Below are positions 28,361-35,426 of a stretch of DNA of 44,523 nucleotides, piece after piece (positions within the stretch are counted from its first letter, which is position 1; every line of letters begins with the position of its first letter). The DNA is from Alphaproteobacteria bacterium (GTDB lineage: Bacteria; Pseudomonadota; Alphaproteobacteria; UBA6615): positions 1 through 44,523 of the forward strand of contig SHVS01000016.1 of the NCBI GenBank assembly GCA_009694135.1, read 5' to 3'. A program made the position numbers and the translations under genes. The notes beneath the pieces were generated by a model. It had not been told where the DNA came from. It searched no databases and saw only the letters and a program-made list of their open reading frames with translations.

Positions 28361-28918
28361 TCAATATTTTAGTGACGCCTGCTTGTGGGTTGACTTTTTT
28401 ACGCTGTCGGGCAACGCAATTTTCCTTTCCATGTCGACTAACGATTCCTCATCGCACCGCGCGAGCAGCTCAACGAGATTGTCTTGAGACTTGAAGTTGT
28501 AGAAGCGCTTTTCAGGTGCGAAATAGACGACGACCTTCTTTCCTTCTGACAGGAGCCAAAGCATATTTTGGACTGATCCGGCACTTTTCCCGTCCCAGAG
28601 AATGAACCCAAAGTCCGCGATCTTCGACATTTCTCTGTCCTTTTGGGCATAGAAGTGCCGCCCTCTGAGGTTCCCTTCGTCCAGAACTTGTCTTGTGGGC
28701 CATTTACCAATATTGTTCCGTGGTGCGCCGCCCACGAAAAAAATTGTCACCTTTTGGTAAAGTAAGTTGGCCAAATACGATTGCATAGCTTTATCAGCAC
28801 CGTTGGCGTCGCCGGTGATGATATCGAGTTTGTTCTCGACCATATTGTTCAATCGCTGACGTACTTCTTCACCTAAGCGGGTAATTCTTCGGGAGCCCGA
28901 TAGAAAGACGGTTGTCAT
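28361..28918 (-). CDS. SLOG-like Rossmannoid nucleotide-binding protein
   Basis: 185 residues. It begins TTVFLSGSRRITRLG, a first beta strand with a GSR loop, followed by IITGDANGADKAMQSYL, the GDAxGAD pattern of SLOG/LOG-type folds (relatives include DprA, YspA and cytokinin-LOG proteins). A third element, FGFILWDGKSAGSVQNM, with a Gly-Ser loop and a VVVYF strand, completes a Rossmannoid core. Such domains bind or cleave nucleotide derivatives and are frequent in bacterial conflict systems. Its ATG overlaps the stop of the phosphoribosyltransferase (ATGA), so the two are coupled. Codon use is AT-richer than in the flanking genes. The C-terminal 40 residues are unassigned. Confidence 0.7.
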   Translation of the reverse strand: MTTVFLSGSRRITRLGEEVRQRLNNMVENKLDIITGDANGADKAMQSYLANLLYQKVTIFFVGGAPRNNIGKWPTRQVLDEGNLRGRHFYAQKDREMSKIADFGFILWDGKSAGSVQNMLWLLSEGKKVVVYFAPEKRFYNFKSQDNLVELLARCDEESLVDMERKIALPDSVKKSTHKQASLKY

Positions 28919-29489
28919 CGGTTGCTCCTCGTCTTTGTCATCGTCAGGACAGAGACCAATGCGGCCTTGCCTTCACGATATAGCAAATCCGTCGCCACAT
29001 GGAGCGTTGAACCCGACCGGTAGAGATCATCGACCAGTAGGACTTTCCTGCCTCGAAACCGAGTAGTTGGCTTCAGCTTTAGCGCGGTCACGAGGAGTTC
29101 GTTCCGAGCGACTGGGTCGGTAATTCCCTTGAGCTCCTCGCTGCCATCGTTCGTGAGCGCATCGGTCACGACCTCCACGTCGCGCCTCTTTCCGAGGGCG
29201 AGGGCGATTAGTTCTACTGGCTTTATAAGACGATTTTTTTGGTTGGAGGAATTGGCAATATGTAGTTGAAGCTTTTGATCCCGCCGATTGAGTCAAGCAA
29301 TGAAACGATCTTTTCAACAGCTGACTTTTCGCACTTGTATTTGAGCTGATAGACAAGCTCTCCCATTTCGCTGCGAGTGTTCTCGAAGCGGTCGTGTCCG
29401 AACTGATCCACGCCGAGGTGTGTGCTGGCAACAGTATGCAGGTCGTAGGCCTTGCCTGACTTCCAGTTGCCTTCAAGTGTGATAGCCAC
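28915..29489 (-). pseudogene. ComF-like phosphoribosyltransferase split by a frameshift at A7
   Basis: Two frames together give one protein of about 190 residues. The first part starts at GTG 29489 (AGGAAG six bases before) with GNWKSGKAYDLHT, RSEMGELVYQLKY and YILPIPPTKK, as in ComF-type proteins. It then hits a stop at 29223. One extra A in the minus-strand A7 run (29240-29234) would join it to NRLIKPVELIALALGKRRD and the PRPP-binding VLLVDDLYRSGST. The stop overlaps the SLOG start. It may be a true decay mutation, ribosomal or transcriptional slippage on A7, or a sequence error. If whole, it would use PRPP and an unknown base or nucleotide. Confidence 0.75.
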
Positions 29490-29689
29490 TTGACTTCCTT
29501 TTCACGCATCGTAAATCCGAACCTTTGGATCGGCGTCGAAAAATGACTCGGCGCCAGAGTGCTACCTTGGTAAGGGTGACATGAGGCTCGAGATTCATCC
29601 AGCGGCAGGTAGAATCCGTTCGTGATTTGAGCCAAAGAGGTTTGGTTGGCCAATGGGGCCGGGTGCTGCGCCTCATTTAATTGTATCAC

Positions 29690-29899
29690 TGAAGCGCTGT
29701 TGCGGGCATACGTTACCGGCGACAGGTCGCCGACGCCACTTTGATGCCGGATCTCGTAGAAATTCTGCTGCCACAGTGGAAGCGTGTCGCGCGCCTGAGC
29801 GAGCGAGCCGAACAGGTTTTCGTTCAAGTATTCATCGCGAAGCCGGTTGATGGACCTTTCGATGGAGGCATTCTGCTGCGCCTTGCCGGGCGGGAGACC
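29690..29899 (-). mobile_element. IS3-family transposase, C-terminal remnant
   Basis: Minus-strand reading from 29899 gives PPGKAQQNASIERSINRL, then RDEYLNENLFGSLAQA and PLWQQNFYEIRHQSGVGDLSP, the well-known C-terminal end of IS3-type DDE transposases, with the last catalytic Glu in IERS. A stop codon at 29902-29900 and the pyk 3' end (29916) cut off everything before it. The open frame runs on past 29690, but that part cannot be assigned safely. No terminal inverted repeat was found. The element cannot be active. Confidence 0.8.
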
Positions 29900-29915
29900 C
29901 TAATTTTGGTCCCCC

Positions 29916-31334
29916 TCACTCCCCCACATTCGCAATATGTAACAAGTTGGTCGAGCCGGTGACGCCAAACGGCACGCCGGCGGTGATGACCAGCCGGTCG
30001 CCGCGGGCGGCGAAGCCCTCGCGCTTGGCGATCTCGACCGCGCGCCAAGTCATATCCGTGAAGCCGGTGGCGTCGAAGCCGGAGACCGCATGCACGCCCC
30101 AGGCGAGGCACAACGCGCGCGCAGTGTCGAGCCGCGGCGTGACGCACAGGATCGGCACCGTCGGGCGTTCGCGTGCGGCGCGCAGCGTGGTCGAGCCAGA
30201 GGTGGTGTAGGTGACGATCGCGACCGCGTTCATCGTCTGGGCCACTTGGCGCGCGGCGGCGGTGATCGCGTCATGCGCGGTGCGGTTGGGCTGATGGTGG
30301 TCGCTGTCCATGATCGCGCGATAGAGCGGGTCTTTCTCCACCTGCGTGATGATGCGGTGCATCATCGCCACGGCCTCGACCGGGAAATCGCCCGTCGCCG
30401 TTTCGGCCGAAAGCATTACCGAGTCGGCGCCGTCGTAGACGGCGGTGGCGACGTCGGAGGCCTCGGCGCGCGTCGGGCTCGGGCTGGAGACCATGGATTC
30501 GAGCATTTGGGTCGCGATCGTCACCGGCTTGCCCGCCTGGCGCGCGGCGCGCACGATCCGCTTCTGCCAGCCGGGCACGGATTCCGGCGGCAACTCCACG
30601 CCCAGATCGCCGCGCGCGACCATGATCGCATCGGCGGCCTGCACGATATCGGTCAAATGCTCGAGCGCGGTCGGGCGTTCGAGCTTCGCCAGGATGCGGG
30701 CGCGGCCATCGACCAGCACGCGCGCGTCGGTGATGTCCTCCGGCCGCTGCACGAAGCTGAGCGCGACCCATTCGACGCCGAGTTCGAGCCCGAAGGCCAG
30801 ATCGGCGCGGTCCTTGTTGGTCATGGCCGAAATCGCCAGCGCCACGCCGGGCACGTTCACGCCCTTGCGGGTGGCGATCTTGCCGCCGACGGTCACGGTC
30901 ACATCGGCCGAGGATTTGTCGCAGCGGTCGATCAATAGCCGCACGCGCCCGTCATTGATCAGCAAATCCTGGCCGGGGGCGAGCGCGGCGAAAATCTCCG
31001 GGTGGGGGAGACAGGCGCGCGTGGCGTCGCCCTTCTTCGGATCGAGGTCGAGCCGATAATGCTGGCCGACGGCAAGGCGCACCCCTTCATGCGGCAGCTC
31101 GCCCAGACGCAGCTTCGGCCCTTGCAGATCGAGCATCACACAGATCGGACGTCCGACCTCCTGCTCGACCTTGCGGATATTGGCATGGACGGCGCGTTGC
31201 TCGGCATGCGTGCCGTGACTCATATTCAGGCGGAAGACGTCGGCGCCGGCGTGGAACAGGGCGCGGATTTGCTCCTCGCTCCCAGACTTGGGGCCGAGGG
31301 TGGCGATGATCTTGCCGTTACGGAAGCGGCGCAT
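29916..31334 (-). CDS. pyk: Pyruvate kinase
   Basis: Phosphoenolpyruvate plus ADP to pyruvate plus ATP. 472 residues from ATG 31334 (MRRFRNGKIIATLGP); the frame extends 63 codons upstream but those are not family-like. Seen: FRLNMSHG, NDGRVRLL in the B domain, the active-site signature with Lys (ILAKLE) and MVARGDLGVELP, and SETATGDFPVEAV. The C-terminal allosteric domain is complete, ending 14 bp before the IS3 remnant, so the gene escaped damage. Confidence 0.97.
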   Translation of the reverse strand: MRRFRNGKIIATLGPKSGSEEQIRALFHAGADVFRLNMSHGTHAEQRAVHANIRKVEQEVGRPICVMLDLQGPKLRLGELPHEGVRLAVGQHYRLDLDPKKGDATRACLPHPEIFAALAPGQDLLINDGRVRLLIDRCDKSSADVTVTVGGKIATRKGVNVPGVALAISAMTNKDRADLAFGLELGVEWVALSFVQRPEDITDARVLVDGRARILAKLERPTALEHLTDIVQAADAIMVARGDLGVELPPESVPGWQKRIVRAARQAGKPVTIATQMLESMVSSPSPTRAEASDVATAVYDGADSVMLSAETATGDFPVEAVAMMHRIITQVEKDPLYRAIMDSDHHQPNRTAHDAITAAARQVAQTMNAVAIVTYTTSGSTTLRAARERPTVPILCVTPRLDTARALCLAWGVHAVSGFDATGFTDMTWRAVEIAKREGFAARGDRLVITAGVPFGVTGSTNLLHIANVGE

Positions 31335-31468
31335 GTAGTGGGCGACCCGAGTAATTGCGACGGCCGGCGCGAAGCGGCTCTGCACCGATCCGCAAAGCTT
31401 TAGCCGGCACCTTCGACTAGCACAAATGTCTGAAGAAGTCGCCGCACCCCCTTGGCAAGGGGCGCGGT

Positions 31469-31496
31469 TGCCTGTCGCCGGCCCACGCCTATAGTC
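31469..31496 (+). promoter_or_regulatory. Candidate promoter giving a leaderless amidohydrolase mRNA
   Basis: TTGCCT (31469-31474), a 16-bp spacer and TATAGT (31491-31496). The first ATG of the next gene is at 31505, eight bases after the -10 box, where transcription would be expected to begin. No Shine-Dalgarno fits between them, which agrees with a leaderless mRNA. Confidence 0.45.
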
Positions 31497-31504
31497 GCGC
31501 GCGC

Positions 31505-32314
31505 ATGCGTGACATGGGTTCACTTTCCACGGGCGCCGGGCTGCTGCTTGGCCCGAACGACCCTCCGGCCTGTACGACGATCACTGGCGAGGGAAGCGCG
31601 CCGATGCTGCTGGTTTGCGATCATGCCAGCAATCGCATCCCGGCCAGTCTTGGCGGGCTCGGCCTGTCGGAGGCGGAGCGCGCGCGGCATATCGGCTGGG
31701 ACATCGGCGCTGCCGAGGTGGCCAAGGCTTTAGCGGCCGGGCTCGCCGCGCCGCTGATCCTCGCCGGCTATTCGCGGCTGGTGATCGACCTCAACCGCGC
31801 ACCGGAGGAAGCGACCTCGATCGTCGAGGTGGTCGATGGAACCGTCGTTCCGGGCAATCTTGCTCTCTCACCTCAGGCGAGAGTTCAGCGCCGCGCCGAG
31901 CTGCACGCGCCTTACCATGGCGCCATTGCCGCGACGCTCGACGGATTGCGCGAGCGGGGGGTGGCCCCGGCCTTCATCGCGGTACACAGTTTCACCCCGG
32001 CACTGAAAGGAACCGCGCGGCCCTGGCATCTGGGTGTGTTGTGGGACCGCGACCCGCGCCTGGCGGTGCCGCTGCTGGCTCGGTTGCGGGCCGAGACAGG
32101 GGTCGAGGTCGGAGACAACCAGCCCTATTCCGGCCGCGCCGGCTATGGTTATACCGCCGCGACCCATGCCGGAACACGTTCCTTGCCCGATGTGTTGATT
32201 GAGGTACGCCAAGATCTGATCGCCGACGCCGCAGGGGCGCGGCGGTGGTCCGCGCTGTTGATCCAGGCACTAACCGACGTCGTTCCGGCTGCGCTGGCGG
32301 CCAGAACGGTCTAG
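31505..32314 (+). CDS. N-formylglutamate amidohydrolase family protein
   Basis: 269 residues. Seen: LLVCDHASNRIP, HIGWDIGAAEVAKAL, SRLVIDLNRAPEEAT, FIAVHSFTPAL and IEVRQDLI, the metal- and substrate-site segments of the HutG/FGase family. The classical enzyme releases formate from N-formylglutamate in histidine breakdown, but no other hut gene is here, so the substrate remains open. An ATG three codons on (31514) is an alternative start. Divergent from pyk; DUF1244 follows after 33 bp. Confidence 0.9.
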   Translation: MRDMGSLSTGAGLLLGPNDPPACTTITGEGSAPMLLVCDHASNRIPASLGGLGLSEAERARHIGWDIGAAEVAKALAAGLAAPLILAGYSRLVIDLNRAPEEATSIVEVVDGTVVPGNLALSPQARVQRRAELHAPYHGAIAATLDGLRERGVAPAFIAVHSFTPALKGTARPWHLGVLWDRDPRLAVPLLARLRAETGVEVGDNQPYSGRAGYGYTAATHAGTRSLPDVLIEVRQDLIADAAGARRWSALLIQALTDVVPAALAARTV

Positions 32315-32347
32315 CATGGCCCTAACACCTGCATGCAAGGAGCCGCC

Positions 32348-32644
32348 ATGGACCCGAAGACCCGTACCGAGCTCGAAGCCGCCGCCTTCCGCCGCCTGGT
32401 CGAGCATCTGCGTGAGCGGACCGACGTGCAGAACATTGACCTGATGAATCTGGCGGGCTTCTGCCGCAACTGCCTGTCGCGCTGGTATCGCGAGGCCGCC
32501 GAGGCGCAGGGCATCCAGGTGACCGATGAGCAGGCGCGCGAGACTGTTTATGGCATGCCCTACGCCGAGTGGAAGCGGCGCTACCAAACCGATGCTGGGG
32601 CGGAAAAACAGGCGGTGATGACTTCTAAACAGCATTCACACTGA
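32348..32644 (+). CDS. DUF1244 family protein
   Basis: 98 residues from ATG 32348, which has AAGGAG nine bases before it. The core matches DUF1244: AAAFRRLVEHLRERTDVQNIDLMN, then the Cys pair in GFCRNCLSRWY and YGMPYAEWKRRYQ. The family is small and helical, found mainly in Alpha- and Gammaproteobacteria, and has no known function. It commonly lies near pyk and the amidohydrolase, as here. Confidence 0.92.
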   Translation: MDPKTRTELEAAAFRRLVEHLRERTDVQNIDLMNLAGFCRNCLSRWYREAAEAQGIQVTDEQARETVYGMPYAEWKRRYQTDAGAEKQAVMTSKQHSH

Positions 32645-32714
32645 TCCGCGTTGCGATCCACAGGCGGGCGCGATTAGCTTCGGGTTCGTTCTTAAACCCA
32701 GCGCGCGAGGTCAC

Positions 32715-32960
32715 ATGCCCGACGCCTCTGGCGGTATCGCCGCCGACCGCCTCAAGTCCTTCATCGAGCGCGTCGAGCGCCTGGACGAAGATCGCTCTGG
32801 CATCTCGGCGGATATCCGCGAAGTGTATTCCGAGGCCAAATCGGCCGGCTTCGACGTCAAGGTCATGCGCCAGCTGGTGCGCATCCGGAAACTCGACCCG
32901 GCCGAGCGGCGCGAGCAGGAGATGTTGCTCGACACCTATCGCGTGGCGCTCGGGATGTAG
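32715..32960 (+). CDS. gapR: Nucleoid-associated protein GapR (DUF2312/UPF0335)
   Basis: 81 residues, all alpha-helical. Seen: LKSFIERVERLDEDRSGISADIREVYSEAKSAGFD and VKVMRQLVRIRKLD, the strongly conserved core. In Caulobacter, GapR forms a clamp on overtwisted, AT-rich DNA ahead of replication and transcription. It is almost confined to Alphaproteobacteria and supports that placement. It ends 7 bp from the convergent GNAT gene. Confidence 0.95.
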   Translation: MPDASGGIAADRLKSFIERVERLDEDRSGISADIREVYSEAKSAGFDVKVMRQLVRIRKLDPAERREQEMLLDTYRVALGM

Positions 32961-32967
32961 CGCGCGC

Positions 32968-33699
32968 TCAGGCGCTGTCAGCAGCTTGTAACCTGATCAG
33001 AGTACCGGCGGTATTGCGCGTCCGGCGAAAGTCGGCATCTCGATCCGGCTCGGCGATTTCCAGGGCGCGATAATATTCGCGCAGGAAATCGAGCACGACG
33101 CGGGCGGGCAGCGTCGCGCTTGATTCAGGTGTGTCCAAGGCTAGCAGCGCCATGTGCCGCGCGGGTAGTTTTCCCTGGGCCAAGGCCGGCTGGACAAAGG
33201 GCAGAGCGAGGCGGCGCGCCCCAAGTTTGGCGTAAATCTCCAAGCGGCGCATGGCGATTTCCCTTTGCGCGGCATCAACCTCGCTAGGGTCTTGCGCTTC
33301 GGTAAAACTCACGGCGAGCGCCGCGCCAGCGTCATGCGCCATCCTCCGTAGGCGCGCGCAGGCATGCGCAACGAGCGCCCGCCCCACCCCGCGCCGTTGA
33401 TGCTCGGGATGGACAACCAGATAGGTCATGATTCCGCACCGGCTGCCCCGGTAGTATTCATAGGCGGTGCCGCCGATGACCTTTTCGCCGCTTGGTTCGA
33501 TGGCGAGGCTCAAGTCGAACAGCGGCTGCGGTGGTGGGTCGTCCTCGTCCAGCCAACGGAGCCAGGTGGTTTCGTCCTCCCGCTCCGAGGGTTCGGGAAA
33601 TGCCGCGGCGTAGATTGGCCGGAATGCCTGCCAGATCGCATTGCAGCGCTCCGGCTCCTGGAGGTGCAGCGACCTGAGGTCGAGGATTGTAACGGTCAT
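32968..33699 (-). CDS. GNAT-family N-acetyltransferase
   Basis: 243 residues. The acetyl-CoA-binding motif is VVHPEHQRRGVGRALVAHA in the middle of the protein, with a preceding strand (GIMTYLV). The C-terminal 90 residues go beyond the core fold and include FLREYYRAL. The substrate cannot be told. It is divergent from the epimerase gene with a 178-bp spacer, in which no clear promoter was found. Confidence 0.85.
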   Translation of the reverse strand: MTVTILDLRSLHLQEPERCNAIWQAFRPIYAAAFPEPSEREDETTWLRWLDEDDPPPQPLFDLSLAIEPSGEKVIGGTAYEYYRGSRCGIMTYLVVHPEHQRRGVGRALVAHACARLRRMAHDAGAALAVSFTEAQDPSEVDAAQREIAMRRLEIYAKLGARRLALPFVQPALAQGKLPARHMALLALDTPESSATLPARVVLDFLREYYRALEIAEPDRDADFRRTRNTAGTLIRLQAADSA

Positions 33700-33877
33700 G
33701 GGAAGATGTCACCGGGACATGCTCTGCGCTCGCCCCATAAAACTAGCCGAGGGCCGGCGCGGGCACACCTGCGAATTCAAACCTAGCGTGATTCAAGACT
33801 GAGGCATTGAGTTCCGCGCCCGGAGCCGCTAACCGGGTTGAGCGAAACGACTTCCGGCCCAAGAAAAGGTTCGAGGC

Positions 33878-34852
33878 ATGGCCGTGCTGCTCACCGGCGC
33901 CGCTGGGTTCATCGGCTATCATGTGGCCGAGGCTTTGCTCGCGCGCGGCGAGGAGGTCATGGGCGTCGATAACCTCAATGCCTATTATGACCCGAGGCTG
34001 AAGGAAGCGCGGCTGGCGCGGCTGGCGTCGCACACAGGCTTTCGCTTCCGGCGGCTTGATATCGCCGACCGGGCGACGGTCGCGGCGCTTGCCGGCGAGG
34101 CCGGCATTGATCGGATCGTGCATCTGGCGGCGCAGGCCGGCGTTCGGCACAGCTTCACCGACCCCCTTGCCTATGTGACCGCGAATCTGGTCGGCCATGC
34201 GCATATGATGGAAGTGGCGCGCGCGCTCCAGCCGCGCTTGAAGCATTTCGTCTATGCCAGCTCCTCCTCGGTCTATGGCGGCAACACGAAACTGCCATTC
34301 TCGGTCGAAGACCGCGTTGATCAGCCGATTTCGCTTTACGCCGCGACCAAACGATCGGATGAGCTGCTGACCTTTGCTTATGCCGAGATGTTCGGGCTAA
34401 AGGCGACCGGGCTACGCTATTTCACCGTCTATGGGCCGTGGGGACGGCCGGATATGTCGGCGTATATTTTTACCGGCAAGATCCTGCGCGACGAGCCGAT
34501 CTCCGTTTTCAACAAGGGCGAAATGCGGCGCGATTTCACCTATATCGATGACATCGTCGCCGGCACGCTGGCGGCGCTCGATCACCCGCCCTTGGGCGCG
34601 GGAACGCCGCACCGAGTCTACAATCTCGGCAATCACAACCCGGTGCCGCTGGCGAAGTTCATCGCGGTGATCGAAGCCGCGGTCGGCCGCAAGGCCAAGC
34701 TCGAACTGGAGCCGTTGCCCCCCGGCGATGTGAAGGAAACCTTCGCCGATATCGCGGCGTCGGAGCGCGACCTTGGCTTCGCGCCGCGCACCACCATCGA
34801 GCAGGGCATCCCGAACTTCGTCGCCTGGTATCGCGAGTATCACCAGCTCTAG
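33878..34852 (+). CDS. NAD-dependent epimerase, UDP-glucuronate 4-epimerase type
   Basis: 324 residues of the extended SDR fold. Seen: GAAGFIGYHVAEALL (NAD binding), VDNLNAYYDPRLKEARL, which is typical of UDP-glucuronate epimerases, HLAAQAGVRHSF, YASSSSVYGGN, the active-site YAATKRS and FTVYGPWGRPDMS. It would turn UDP-glucuronate into UDP-galacturonate for surface polysaccharide. No other sugar gene is near it. Confidence 0.93.
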   Translation: MAVLLTGAAGFIGYHVAEALLARGEEVMGVDNLNAYYDPRLKEARLARLASHTGFRFRRLDIADRATVAALAGEAGIDRIVHLAAQAGVRHSFTDPLAYVTANLVGHAHMMEVARALQPRLKHFVYASSSSVYGGNTKLPFSVEDRVDQPISLYAATKRSDELLTFAYAEMFGLKATGLRYFTVYGPWGRPDMSAYIFTGKILRDEPISVFNKGEMRRDFTYIDDIVAGTLAALDHPPLGAGTPHRVYNLGNHNPVPLAKFIAVIEAAVGRKAKLELEPLPPGDVKETFADIAASERDLGFAPRTTIEQGIPNFVAWYREYHQL

Positions 34853-34862
34853 CGGCGCCCCG

Positions 34863-35288
34863 CTACGCCAGCCGTGCGCTGAGCTTGATATCGACCGCCT
34901 TGAGCGCTTGCGAAACCGGGCAGCCAGTCTTGGCTTTGTCCGCCAGCTCCTTGAAGGCGACGGCCGAGAGCCCAGGCACCTCGGCGACGCAATCGAGCTC
35001 GATCTTGGTGATGCCGAAGCCGGCGCCGACCTTGTCGATGTGTACCTTGGCCGTGGTTTTGATGCTCTTCGGCGCGTGACCGGCGTCGCCGAGAACGCCC
35101 GACAGCGCCATCGAGAAACACCCGGCATGGGCGGCGCCAATCAGTTCCTCGGGGTTGGTTCCCTGGCCGCTTTCGAAACGCGAGCCGAAGGAATACTCGC
35201 CGGTGAACGCCCCGCCGCCGAAGCGCATCGAGCCTTTCCCGTCGCGCAGCTTGCCGCGCCACTCCGCATCCGCTGTTCTTACTGGCAT
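34863..35288 (-). CDS. osmC: OsmC/Ohr-family peroxiredoxin
   Basis: 141 residues from ATG 35288, chosen because GGAGGA lies five bases before it; an ATG four codons upstream is less well placed. The two redox cysteines are in GAAHAGCFSMAL and KTGCPVSQAL, with FGSRFESGQGTNPEELI before the first. The protein reduces organic hydroperoxides and is of the OsmC subtype. It is convergent with the epimerase gene. Confidence 0.93.
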   Translation of the reverse strand: MPVRTADAEWRGKLRDGKGSMRFGGGAFTGEYSFGSRFESGQGTNPEELIGAAHAGCFSMALSGVLGDAGHAPKSIKTTAKVHIDKVGAGFGITKIELDCVAEVPGLSAVAFKELADKAKTGCPVSQALKAVDIKLSARLA

Positions 35289-35426
35289 GAAATCCTCCAT
35301 TGCAAAGGCGCTCTATTACAGCCTTCCGCAGGTTGCGTCGATGTTTGGCACTCTGGCCCGGGCGCAGGACTTGGCAAGGCTGACCGCGACCATTGCTGAT
35401 CGTGAGCGGGTTGCTCCCAGCGCCGC

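Noticed and set aside
29027-29827. Single 266-codon minus-strand frame through the island
   Set aside because: It begins with real IS3 transposase sequence and then reads the PRTase gene out of frame, so it is a chance joining of two unrelated pieces.
33770-33795. T-loop-like GGTTTGAATTC, possible tRNA
   Set aside because: No acceptor or anticodon stem can be built around it.
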